Shown: piece by piece, positions 31,694-43,165 of the stretch
Position numbering within the stretch: the first letter of the stretch is position 1
Layout of the letters: each line of letters begins with the position of its first letter
Assembly: GCA_029962745.1 (NCBI GenBank)
Contig: CM057169.1
Span: 15,405,162 to 15,469,161, forward strand
Source: Echinometra lucunter
Lineage: Eukaryota; Echinodermata; Echinoidea; Camarodonta; Echinometridae
Direction: 5' to 3'
DNA: 64,000 nt
The notes under the pieces: generated by a model
What the model was told of the DNA's origin: nothing
The model's database searches: none
What the model saw: only the letters and a program-made list of their open reading frames with translations
Program-made: the position numbers and the translations under genes

Positions 31694-33116
31694 CCATAGT
31701 TCTGGTTATGCAACAATGTGAAAGAAACTGTTTTAAATTAATTGGGAATGGTTGATTTAGTAGGACATATAATTTGAGTATACCTTAGGTTTTGAAGTAA
31801 TTCACAATGATAATTAATAAATAAACTGAATCTTGTTGAAAGCACATGCAATGTACACAAAAATGGGTAAAGGGACTACATTTACAAATGTTTTAAGGCA
31901 GAAATTTCAACTACATGTATTTCTTGTCATATTTTCAATATGAGGGCATTTGAAAAGCAATCCTTTCAAAGGAAATTTCTACTATGATATGCTTTTTAAA
32001 ACAAAAACAAAAAGAATAAGAAAGCTCACAAATGATCTTTTACCTCCTCCCAGAAATCAAGAGCTCTTTGAAAATTGGTTGCAAGTATGACGCAATTGAA
32101 ACTCTGCCCCCCTCACTGCCAAAAAGCTTTTTAAAACTGAAATGAATTTTCATGATGGTATTAGTCCCGAGTCTGACAGAAAAACAAAGCATCCTGACAG
32201 AACTTGTCTTTTCTTAAAAGAAAGTTCTCAGTAAAAGTGCTTTTCAAGAACAACATCTGAAAGATCAAGAAGGGGTGTAGCCATTGATTAGAACAGTACG
32301 TGCCTTGTTTGCAATGTATCAGTGTAAAAATGTTATTCTCTTTTTGCATGTTGCGCATTTAATTGACATATCTCAAAACTGTCATAAGTATAACAGCTTT
32401 AATATTTCCACTTCGCTGAAGAATTACACAAGCGGACATGACAAATCTCCACTGTTCCAGAAAAATATCATGTTCACCTCAATCAGACTGAATCGATTAA
32501 ATTGATGTGCACTGCAGCACTTGAGACAAAACAAATTTTGCCTCTGGCCAATCAAAATCAAAAATTGAAATCCGTGTATCTTCATGTACTAGGAAAGCTG
32601 TATTACCAAAGGAACATGGAAATTGTCCTCACCTACACTGCCTGGACAAACCAAGAATCTGCAGGTGCCTATTTCAATGATTTCCTCTGGAGGGAATACA
32701 ACTGTGATTGGCTATATCCTTCAATTTAGGCCCGTTTCCATGAAAAAATAATCATCGCTGGCAAAAAGATGTATGATTGACGGGAATTGTTACCAAGGGG
32801 GGAAGCAACAATGAAAGAATACTGAAAGCTTACGTGACAACAAAAAGGGAATTTCCTCTTTGTGTTATCACAACTTTTTGTACCACAAAAGGATATTACA
32901 TGTATCTGGTGAAGGCCAGAAAAATATCAACTCGATGTAAAGTATTAAAAGTACTTGAATTAACACCTCTTTTGGCTCTCAGCACATATGATAGATCTCT
33001 TTTTCAAAGCATTAAACCTATCATCAACTCACCTAAATTTCCAAATGATTTTTGAACTTTTTATTTCTTTCAGGCAGAAAAGAAAAGCTTTGCAGAAAAC
33101 TCACTTTCATAAGGAT
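31694..33116. other. Unannotated intronic sequence
   Basis: AT-rich; nothing recognised. Confidence 0.5.
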
Positions 33117-33275
33117 AGTACTTTAAACGTGGAATATTTCACAGTGTTGAGATTTTTGCACATTTCGTGTAGCACAACACTTGCGTGAAAATAAAACCAC
33201 ACTAAATGCGCAAATGTGTTCAACTTGGCTGAGTGCAAAAAATTAATCGTTCAAAAATTTCATTTTTACAGTAAA
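33117..33275 (+). mobile_element. TACTGTAAA-type foldback repeat, copy 2
   Basis: From AGTACTTTAAACGTGGAATA to TTACAGTAAA. Shares GTGAAAATAAAACCACAC and CGCAAATG segments with 14478-14684. Confidence 0.65.
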
Positions 33276-34930
33276 TCTTCCCCTCAAGCTCCTATTAACA
33301 AAAAGTAATTTAGCTGTCCTCCATAATTAGTTCTTTGAAAGAAGAGCTGGACTGATCATTTTTTAGTCTGAATGTATGAGAAGTATTTTCAAATTTTTAA
33401 ACACAGGGAAGGAGGGGGCAAGACATAGATTTTGCGTGCCCATATAAACCTTGCATGTTAGATAACACTCAGCCGTGAATGAATTAAATCATTAAAAAAC
33501 CACATAACAATGTGATAGGTTCCATAACTTACAAGCAGTAAGTATGCTTGCTTCATTAGCATTAGCAGTAGCCCTACCCCCTCCCTCCACCCCCCCCCCC
33601 CCCCCCCCCCCACCCCGAAATATCATGACATGCATGTTGGACTAAACTGCAAAGAGAAAGCAGGATATTCATAATACCTTCCATTTTCTTCCATAAAAAA
33701 TGTTTATCCTCGTCAAATATAATTTCCAAAATCACCGGGAACCAATCAATTTAATCATCAATTTCCTTTTCTCCACATGCAACACAACCTAACATGTATC
33801 TAGTCAACCCCCCCCCCCCCCCCCCCCGGATAAATTTTCCACCCCTGGTAACAAATGGAACATCCCACACAATCCTCAAGCAAGTATAGTCTTTAAGTGC
33901 ATAATCTTTTAAGGGTAATGTTACAAAAGCATTTTAAAATGTTCGATTCTAGCGCCATTTCAAGGCAAAATGATGATTTACATCTAGATCTATTGAACAA
34001 ATAAGGAAGCAAATTCTGAAGTACATGTAATTAAATTTCAATGCACTTTTGTTTTGGTACTCTTTTATTTTAAATGAGTATTTTTGTGAAAACATGAACA
34101 AGTTGTCAAGTACAATAGCAGTTAAAGAACATCAATAATTTCTAATCAGAAACACTTATCACACGATCTAAGGACCCTTATTCAAATTTAAATATCAAAA
34201 TCAAATCAACATTTATTCGAATAACATGCTTCATCTTCAAAGATTACAGGTCTGCATTAACAGACTAGTACAGGTGAAAGTGTGTCCAGCTGATTTCTGC
34301 CTGCTAGTCTGATTCGTTCCAGACATAAATAAGTCAAGCATTTCATTCAGAACACCTACATAACATCCTACATAAAAATTCAAATGACTTAATATGTAAA
34401 CAAGTACCGGTAGTTGATCTATAAATACAGTATATTTACCTAGACATCCTACCATGACTTAATAAATTTCCCCAATCATTAATGAGGTGTGAAAATGTTC
34501 ACTGCTCTTTTCCCCCCTAAGTAATAATGATATTGTTTTTTTCACATGCCCTACCCATTCAACACTAATCAACAGACCTTGATAATCATTATAAAGAGCT
34601 TAAGTACAAGGTTATCCTAAATTAGGATATGGCAAGGACATAATCAGCAACAGTTCATAGCACAGCAATTATAATTAAAGTTCACATGACAATGCATGGT
34701 GATAATCATCAGTCAAAAGTCAAAACAGTGTTAAATGATATTAGTTATTTCTTGCCTTCGGCAATGGGGAAAATTTAAGTCAGTAATTGTAATGAATTTG
34801 ACATCACAATACATAGAAGACAGTGTCTGTTATGAAGGGCATTGACTCTGTATTAATCCGCAGCAGTATAATGCCTCCTTTTGGTGACAGTTTTGCAGTA
34901 TCTTTTGATTAAAAATATTGATAGAGTTGA
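33276..34930. other. Unannotated intronic sequence with C runs
   Basis: Contains a 22-C run at 33590-33611 and another at about 33811-33827. No gene recognised. Confidence 0.5.
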
Positions 34931-35049
34931 TAGAGGTCCCATAGTCAAGTGGTTTAAGGTGCTTAACTGGAGACATGAGAATTGGGGGGTTTGATCCCCG
35001 GACAGCACTTATGTCCTTTAGCAAGGCATTTTATCTACATTGCTTTTTT
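34931..35049 (+). mobile_element. tRNA-derived SINE
   Basis: A-box-like TAGTCAAGTGG at 34942-34952 and B-box-like GGTTTGATCCC at 34988-34998 have tRNA-like spacing. They are followed by the tail TTTAGCAAGGCATTTTATCT then ACATTGC and a T run. No aminoacyl-stem pairing is preserved, so it is a pol III SINE rather than a tRNA gene. Confidence 0.8.
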
Positions 35050-35214
35050 ATCATACATCAAATAAATCAAGGTGCTAAAGGCATATTGATACCAAAAAGT
35101 GCTAGTGTTTCTTTAAAAATCAATGCATTTATAGGAATAATACATTCTACATGTGCAATAAAAGATAAAATCATGGAACAAATTCAGTCAATTTTCAAGC
35201 AGTACATTGTACGT

Positions 35215-35466
35215 CCTTAAATACAAGTGATTTGATTGGAGCTAATCGCTAAACTCTAAATTGGCAATGCAGTGAAAAATATATCATACTACCTCTGCTT
35301 ACAAACTGGCAACTTTTCTGATATTACAATTTTCATTCACAATGCTTCATGTTATATACATTTATATTTTTTTCCAATCATTTAGAAGTGGAAAATAGAC
35401 ACAACTGTTGCCAATTTGAGGAGAGAAAGCTGATTATTAGCCTGTAAGGAAACTCTGTACTGCTTT
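35215..35466. mobile_element. Degraded relative of the CCC-ended TTAA MITE, family C
   Basis: Shares AAATTGGCAATG, CAAACTGGCAACTTTT and TTGCCAATTTGAGGAGAGAA with 7340-7566 and ends GGGTTAAATAGAA as that copy ends GGGTTAAATCC. The left end is lost. Confidence 0.65.
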
Positions 35467-35470
35467 GGGT

Positions 35471-36106
35471 TAAATAGAATGAGTTATCATCCTTAGTTTC
35501 ACCTGAAGAAAGCCATAAACCTACATGTAAAGTTGGATAGAGGGACCACCATATTCTATTCATAATTCATTTCATACAAAAATCATTCTTTCTATCTTTA
35601 TCCAAGTACCCTACAAAACAGAAAACAGTTCATCACTTCACTGAGATAAATTTAAAATTCATCAAAATGCTCGATCGCTACCCTGGTACTGCATCAAATT
35701 TCACTGCAGCAAATTTTCTGTTCATCACCAGTGCACCGCATGTACACTGCCTGCTTTCGCAGTGCACAAAAAAAACCCACAGACTTACAAGTACGATGTT
35801 GTACGTATACAAGCCTAGAAGCCCATTTGACGTACAAGTAAGCCTTATGTACTCTCCTAATGCAGGCCAATTTATGTGGAGAGGGAAAATATGGAATGCA
35901 CCCATCACATTGACCATGGCAGGAATTTAGTTGTTTACATTCGTGGTCACTGTAGGACCACAGTTGGTTTATATTGGCTTTGGGTCTTTACGCAGACCAC
36001 AGCTAACATGTACATGTATACCAACATGTTGTATGCCTACACTGTACATATATACAAGTCTTAATTAAACCTACAAGAACCAAACAAATTTATCCAACTA
36101 AGCCTC
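35471..36106. other. Unannotated intronic sequence
   Basis: Nothing recognised apart from ACATGTACATG-like text. Confidence 0.5.
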
Positions 36107-36110
36107 TTAA

Positions 36111-36531
36111 AGGCATTGGTTAACATTGTTATGATTTTTAAAAATCTTGTTTTGTTACTTGAAAATGGTATAAACGTAAGGGTTATAGTGTAAAAATACC
36201 AGTCTGAAAGTTTCAAAGTACATGTATAATATCCATACTTTCTTACCCCATAGTCAAAGTATGTTCAGAAGAATTGCTTTTTACATAACATACTAAACTT
36301 CCAAGAAAATTGAGAAAATGTGAAATTTCATGTACAAAGTGAATGGAGACCTGCTCGCATATGATGTCATCAGTGTTGCCAATTTGCAGAGCCGAGAGTA
36401 ATTTACTAGAAAATGTAAATGAGTGTAATTTTCTTATTCTTTGACCGATTTTTTTCATATCTTTTTTAAAATGCTGTTCAAATTTATCTCCTTTTATTGA
36501 AATAGTGAAACTTCTAGGGTGGACTTACCCT
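36111..36531 (-). mobile_element. Hybrid TTAA-bounded element: family B left end, different right end
   Basis: TTAA at 36107-36110 and 36532-36535. 36111 to about 36234 matches family B (AGGCATTGGTTAACATTGTT, ATACCAGTCTGAAAGTTTCA). The rest ends AGGGTGGACTTACCCT, an unrelated terminus whose complement also reads TTAAAGGG. It looks like a fusion of two families that share TTAAAGG ends. Confidence 0.68.
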
Positions 36532-36586
36532 TTAAAGTTATTTTCAAAAGGAAGGCTGACTTATCTGTAGGCTACAGAAATGACCA

Positions 36587-36818
36587 GGGCCCTGTCGCTT
36601 AAAACTTACCATTAATGTTAACTTTGCCACCAAAAGTAACCACCATGGTAACATTGCTCAGCAGCCATTATCAAATTCAAGGTTTCCAGGGAAGTTACCA
36701 TTGATGGCAAAGTTACCACGAATGGTAAGTTTTATGCAACAGGGCCCTGGTTTCCAGGGAAGTTACCATTGATGGCAAAGTTACCATCAAATCTAAGTTC
36801 TATGCAATGGGGCCCTGA
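36587..36818. mobile_element. Foldback MITE with a duplicated right arm
   Basis: GCTTAAAACTTACCATTAAT pairs with TGGTAAGTTTTATGCAACAG. The right arm beginning GGTTTCCAGGGAAGTTACCA occurs twice, at 36681 and 36749 (68-bp period), each ending GGGCCCTG. Same superfamily as 9877-10032. Confidence 0.78.
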
Positions 36819-36892
36819 TACGTACATCGATGTCGTTTGATGTCTTTCTCTAAAGCAACTAAAGCTACAAATATACTAAGCAAACATCAACT

Positions 36893-38201
36893 CAGGGAAA
36901 AAAATTCACGGGGGCGGCGGGCGAATTCGCCCCGGAAACGCCTGAAAGAGCTCCCGAAACGGGCCGAAAAAATGATTTCGGGGGCGACGGAAAATTAAAA
37001 AATCGCCCCCGAATTTTTTTGGTGGGAATCGAGCAAGTCCGTTCCTGAACCAATCGCATTTTGGAGGAAAGTTTCAGCACTGTTGGAAAGCTCTGATGAA
37101 GCACATGGCACATGGCACATGCGCTAGATCATGCGTTCTCCCGTCAGTTGCATGAATCTTTCCCGCCAATGCGATTAGGACTAGACTGCCAGTCGCAATA
37201 GCTTTGGGAGCAATGATACAGCCAAGCTCTCGGTAAAAGCTTTTTTGGCTCAATTATTCAATGGGTGTGCTACAGCTTTATACAAAACTTAATATATATC
37301 TTTCACGGTTAGTATTTTTCAAATCACGTGTAAGGAGACACTCATGAATATTCAAGTTAGATATGAATATTTATGAGCTTCAGATGATCACCTTCAGATA
37401 TTGTGAATGTTTATAAGCACCTCCACATACGTGTGGTGCTATAGTTACAACTTTAGATAAAAAATGATATACATCTTTATTGGTTAGTGGTTGCACAATC
37501 AGCTAGGTAGATGATGCTCATAAATATTCACACCAGATATGAATATTTATGAGCACACCTACATGTACATAGAAATGGATCATTCTTGCAATAACTCAGT
37601 AACCATATGATGGATGAACTTCAAGCTTGGCTCATGTATGCATATGGGAGGGATAATGGTCGATCAAATTTTTGGGTCTCAAGGTCAAAGGTCAAAGGTC
37701 ATAGAGGTCATGTAGATAGAAATGTATTATTGTGGCAATAACTCAATAACCATTTGACAGATCAACTTCAAAATTGCATCATGTATGTATATGGGAGGGA
37801 CAATGTCTGAATAAATTTGGGGAACTCAAGGTCAAAGGTCAAAGGTCATAAATGTCATTTTGTACATAGAAATGGTTCGTTCTTGCGATAACTTAGTAAC
37901 CTTTTGACGGATCAACTTCAAACTTGGCTCATGAATGCATATGGGAAGGACAATGACCTGATTAGATTTTGGGGACTCAAGGTCAAAGGCCAAAGGGTGA
38001 TAGAGGTCATTATATACATGAAACTTGCTTGTTCTTGTGATAAATCAACAAATGTGTGAAGTTTAACTTCAAACTAGCCCCCGAAAATAGTAGCCCCCGA
38101 AATGGGAAAAGTAGCCCCCGAAAGTTGAAAAAGTAGCCCCCGAAAAATTGTATAAAACTCGAAATGGAGCCCCCGAAATAAAAAAATTAATTTTTTCCCT
38201 G
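36893..38201 (-). mobile_element. hAT-type non-autonomous element with 8-bp target duplication
   Basis: Flanked by identical CATCAACT at 36885-36892 and 38202-38209. Ends are CAGGGAAAAAAATTCACGGG and AATTAATTTTTTCCCTG, an inverted CAGGGAAAAAAWTT. An 8-bp duplication with CAGGG ends is diagnostic of the hAT superfamily. The interior holds GGGGGCG-rich text, duplicated GATATGAATATTTATGAGC blocks, a minus-oriented DR1 array (37560-38060) and a run of GCCCCCGAAA motifs (38079-38177). No transposase frame remains. Confidence 0.85.
37560..38060 (-). repeat. Tandem array of about 149-bp units with AGGTCA-A-AGGTCA motifs
   Basis: Three units start near 37562, 37710 and 37860. AAGGTCAAAGGTCA occurs at 37681, 37829 and (degenerate) 37979. 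The unit text (TTGCGATAACTTAGTAACC, TCATGAATGCATATGGGA) is the reverse complement of the 1848-3205 units. The microsatellite and hairpin end are absent. Confidence 0.82.
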
Positions 38202-38397
38202 CATCAACTGGCTGTGTTTATGCATAAAGCCATTTAAAGAAACAAGTGAAATGAGGATTAATTAATAATCTGACTGATATGACAAATTACAGCACTTACA
38301 GATCTGTAAGTGCAATTCTACATGTTTAGTAGCCCAAGTGTTTATTTGTGTTGTTATGCAAATACCATACATACAATCTATGCTTAAGGAGTGTTCA

Positions 38398-38735
38398 GAT
38401 ATAAGGCGACATTGTGGCGGCACAAAATTTTTAGTGTTCAGATATGGCACGACATTGTGGCGCCACTTATGTTAATGAACATGCATGAACGCATCAACTC
38501 TCAAATAAAAGAGAACTTTGTCAAAACTTGCAGAGACAATCTCACGACAACATATTTTGTGCTAACTTTTTAGGAATTCGATTGGAGCGCATTTTTTATG
38601 CAGCCAGGCAGCAAAAAAAAAATGTGTCCTGCTTCGGCGACATTTTTTGTTGCCTCGTACCCCACTGAGTCGTACACCAAAATGTTGCGGGGGATTTTAT
38701 GGCATCACAACGTCGCCTCATATCTGAACGCCCCT
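38398..38735. mobile_element. MITE, family G, second member
   Basis: TTAA at 38394-38397, TTAT at the other side. Ends GGAGTGTTCAGATATAAGGC and GCCTCATATCTGAACGCCCC are inverted. The interior (CGCATCAACTCTCAAATAAA, TTGTCAAAACTTGC) is homologous in inverse orientation to 13106-13463. Confidence 0.78.
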
Positions 38736-38739
38736 TTAT

Positions 38740-40226
38740 TCATAAACACTATCTCTTCTGCATTACTATCCATGGCTGAAAATGATCATATGAATCATAA
38801 AAAGACAATTGGCTGTTGATTTTGTGGCTCAATATGATACTCCACACCATCTTTATTGATCATAAAAACTACATCTGGGATTAATTTAACAAACCAATAT
38901 CAAATACTGAGGCAAACATTTGTGCCATAAAAGTCAGTAAAATCAAATAAAATCATACTTTGCATGCGATATTAACCATATAAAGTAAACTAACATTGTT
39001 TAAAAACTGTAAATGGTAAGATTAACGTTCGCATCGCGTTTGCGAAAGCTCCCTATTTTCATTACTCTTATCTGGATGTAATTTATCTAGATTAATTGAT
39101 ATCAATTTTCAGTAGCACAGTAAGTTCCCACACTGCTACTGGGCAATTCCGCGTCGGAAAAACAGTCCCCTTACTTCACATTTATAGTAAACACAATCAC
39201 TTTGATAGCCCTGATTAGCCAAATCTTTGAATTAAAAAAAAGCTGAAACAATAAAGAATTCCACAATCTTAGTCTGTGTTGGTATAATGCATGTGCGATT
39301 TTAAAAGACATGTCTGAAGTTTAAAATTGGCGCTTTTTTCTGGTAATTCCGTTACCGAGGTGTTATACCACAATACAATGAATGTAAGAATAAAACTGTT
39401 GGAATGAAAGAGCTCACATGAAAGAATGGGTATATTTACAGAGTATTAAATGGTGAGATGGAGGCAGAGTACAAAAAGAGGCATAGAAAGTCTAAAAATG
39501 TTGGCAAAGGAATTACATCCTTACCTCGGAATTCCCCTACTGCAATTACGCATAAAATGGTACAGTAGCTAACTTCTCCTGTACAGAGTTTATGTATTTT
39601 CATTACTATAATCTGGATGTTTGGATAAGCTCAGCCAACATTTGCATAATATAGCTCAGAAGAGGAAGGCTTTATTGACAGTGGTTATCATGCATCTTCA
39701 CCCTAATCATCCTTGATGTGAGAAGGAAACAACCCCCTCATTATAATCTGGATTAGATCAATAAATATCTAATCCCTGAGACAACAATTTGCACCCAGTA
39801 TTAGGCCAGTGTGGGACTGTGGGTGATGCAATCTTTAAGAATTAAAGCCAAGTTTCTTTTTGTCATCTTCTTTTCCTAATTCATTTTATACAGATCAAGA
39901 GAAGAGTTTCTTCAATGGAATACATGTGTTGCATAATTTTCTATACCCCCCCCCCTATTTTTCCAGGAAGATTGTGAGAGGCTGCATTCATTCGAAAATT
40001 ATTTTCTCTAACAGAATCTTCTCTTGCTTTCTATCCTCCAACATGTCTTTCCTCTTTCTCTCTTTTTTCCTCTTAGCCTGTCTTCTCTACAAACAGTTTT
40101 AAAAATTCAACAATCTGAACTGGTTGCTGCTAGGACAGGTACTTTCACAGGGGTCGCTCGGATCAAGGGAACATGTTCATGTTCCAGGCCTGAGAGGATC
40201 AAGGATTCTGTATTTTTTTTAAAATG

Positions 40227-40227
<1 letters not shown>
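38740..40227. other. Unannotated intronic sequence
   Basis: Some internal resemblance: TATTTTCATTACT-TATAATCTGGATG text near 39055, 39596 and 39740. No gene recognised. Confidence 0.5.

Positions 40228-40262
<35 letters not shown>
40228..40262 (+). repeat. 35-base G homopolymer
   Basis: Longest G run in the window, followed by GGAGG and, 50 bases later, a C run with AAAAAAA. Its exact length may be an assembly estimate. Confidence 0.85.
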
Positions 40263-40263
<1 letters not shown>

Positions 40264-41323
40264 GGAGGGGGACACAATTCTGGAAAAAAGGTTTTCTCTG
40301 GCAAACAAGCTGTACCCCCCCCCCCCCCCCGAAAAAAAAATATATGGCTAATTTGTGTCTACTTAGCCACTGCTACTATGTTATCAAAAGGGGCTTCAGT
40401 TCTTGTTGTATACCACCCCCACCAAAAAAAAAAAAAATATGTGCTGTGCTTTCAGGAGGTCATGCAGATCAAGGAAAGCTTGTTGATATACCAGGGCTGC
40501 ACGCCTAAGCAAGATCAGTTAAGGTCTCTTACAACAGCAGAACTAAAAGAAGTATGCAGAAGCTAACAGCCATTTTTTCAAGGACTTTGGAAAACTTGAC
40601 AAAAGCTCTGGAAATTAAGAAATTAACTATAGAATAAACATATAAATGTGTTATGTGCCCTTTGACAGAATTGCTAGGTCCAGTACAGCTTGAAAGGAGT
40701 TGTATATCGCCCATGGTAACTACCCATCACAACTGACATCAATGACAGTGTCGTAGGTCCATGATGAAACCAAGGAGTTACTTGATGAAACCAAGAGGTG
40801 GATTATGACCAATATCAAACTTTCAATTGCTGCATGTACTCACAGAGCAATGGGCCTATAAGCCAAACATAAACATGAGGAGGGGGGGGGGGGGGGACAT
40901 CATTTGCTAAGCCACAAGAGGTGAGAGAAATGTTGTAATTTCCAATATTTCCCTTGGTGAACCACCAATTATTAAAGACTTTCAACTTTAGCCAAACTTT
41001 CAAGTTAAAAAGGATCAACAAAGCCAGTGTATCAACATGGAATTTTGTCATAACCTTCCACATATCACAATATGTACTGAATTACACAATGCAACAGCTG
41101 TGCAAATCGTTAATAATTCTCCTGCCGCTTGTATATTTCTTTAATCATTTTTAAAATAATCTTCTGATCTTTAATTATTCTTTTTTAAATAATTGATGAG
41201 AAAAGTCTGGTTTCCTTTTTTATGAAGCACACTGTACAGGTATGGACCCCCCAAAAAAAAAATAAAATATATTTTTTAAAAAAAAAATGAGCAATAATTT
41301 GTTGGGTAAATGGTACCTTTTAA
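40263..41323. other. Unannotated intronic sequence with homopolymers
   Basis: C run at 40314-40330, A runs near 40425 and 41251-41287, G run near 40881. No gene. Confidence 0.5.
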
Positions 41324-41683
41324 AGGGAAAGTACAGTTGTGGGAAAGGTGAGAACAATTATTGAGCTTTCAAATTCTTTTCATGTTATTTAGGAAGAACA
41401 TTAGAGTTAAAAGGTTCACTGCAAAGGACTGCTCTTCAAATGCCCTCGCAATCATAATATAACAAAAAGCAGCTGCAATGTTCGAGGTGTACATTGTGTG
41501 CAGTCCCATATACGCATTTCTGTGTGCAGTGCATGTGTTTCTCAGCAGAATTGAGTAGATTTCTTATCATTTTTGTGATTCCAAAACCTTACATTCTTAG
41601 ATGCATTATAATCAACCATTCCCAATCACTTTGAGACAGTTTCTTCCACATTTCAATCTCATGACCAGAACTGAACTTTATCT
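41324..41683 (+). mobile_element. TTAA-flanked MITE, family D, copy 1
   Basis: TTAA at 41320-41323 and 41684-41687. Shares AAGGACTGCTCTTCAAATGC, TTTCTGTGTGCAGTGCATGT and CCAGAACTGAACTTTATC with 47870-48239 and 60155-60522. Confidence 0.82.
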
Positions 41684-41687
41684 TTAA

Positions 41688-42827
41688 TCTTCCTACCGAA
41701 GGAACGCTCCCTCGACCATGAAATACAAAGCCACTGAGGGGGATTGTTCTCCTGTCAACCAAGGCCCGATGCTCTGTAACCTTATCCAACCCATGTTTTC
41801 TAGATGTAATAAGCAGCCTGGCGTCTGGGCCGTGTGTGTGCACAACTGCAGCGCATATTTGGGGAATGTATCGAAACTTTGCTCCAGTTTCGTAAATGCC
41901 GGGAACATGAACATGCAGTGATTTATTGTCTCGCAAATAAAAGCGTCCCAAAGTGGTCTTTTCCACTTTTGAATGTAGATGTGCCTTTCGTGGGTGCACT
42001 TACTATAAAAAGATTTCTTTTAAAGCTCCATTTTCAATCTCAAAGCAAGACAAATGTATCCCATCCGATCAAAGTCTGTTCTATTTCCATCAAACCCAAC
42101 AAGTAGACATACGCACAGAGTTCATCAAGAGTGAGCAGAGGAGGCTCCAGAATTTTGTTAAAGACAAGGGAGGGGGAGAGTGGCCATTTTGGAATATTTC
42201 CTGATATGTGCAAAACAACTATCAATACTTGTCCTTGACCTTATTCACACTCTTAAAATCTTTGAAATGCAAAAAAAAGAAAATTTAAAAAATGAACAGT
42301 TCTCACATTTTTGTGGAAATGGAGATACGTACTGTGTATGACAATTGGGTTTTTTTGAGGGAGGGGGGGGGGCACATGCTGGAATTGACCCTGCCCTAAA
42401 AGTCTGCCAGTGAGTGTTGGGACAGTTTCTTTGGATGTTGCAACATTTTCCCAAGCTTGAAACCCTGGTGGCAGTGAACGATGCTCATATTCTCTGGAAA
42501 AACTATGCATCCTTGGTCATGGAGACACCAAATTGCTCAGTTCAAAGGGCAGGTACGACGTAATATTATATGCTCCTTTAATGAAAACTAACTCATGATG
42601 ATTATTTCATCAAAACGATCCATCTGCACAGTTGTGGAAGAGGGCAAGAAATGCAATACATGAAAGAGTACAATACACTGTGTACACATTTAATTCCAAA
42701 ATGGGGAAAGGAATGGCACACCCCCCACCCCACTCACCAATTTTACTATAAATGGCATGAAATCTTGAGATGTACAAGGTCATTTACCCAATCTCTCTTA
42801 ATAAAAAACAAGGCGTTTGCGATGTTG
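41688..42827. other. Unannotated intronic sequence
   Basis: No gene recognised; a G run at 42363-42372 next to a GGTTTTTTTGAGGG segment. Confidence 0.5.
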
Positions 42828-43165
42828 TGTCTCGCCCACTTGTGAAAATAACTAGAAATATCGCGATCTGTGATGGCACACAACAGAACTGTATTGAAAG
42901 CTCATTGTGAAATAACTGGGATGGAATAACATTTGATAAAATATGAGAAGGGTTTTTTATGAAATGGTACTGCATTTTCACGTGCATGTACTTTCCCTGC
43001 TTCTACTCTCATCCCTCTGCTATGAGTAACATTGTATGATTGATATTTTACATCTGTGTACAAGTTCAGAAGCGTCACCTATGATTATCAGTGGAGCAAT
43101 CAGATTCAACACTGGACAAGAAATGACAGAGGAAAAGCAAATTCAAGAATTTGAAAACATCTGTA

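Noticed and set aside
34931..35010. A functional tRNA gene
   Set aside because: A and B boxes are present but there is no convincing acceptor stem, and a SINE-type tail follows directly.
39000..39780. Possible foldback around CAATTCCG / GGTAATTCCG and repeated ATAATCTGGATG text
   Set aside because: The similarities are short and scattered and no consistent ends could be set.
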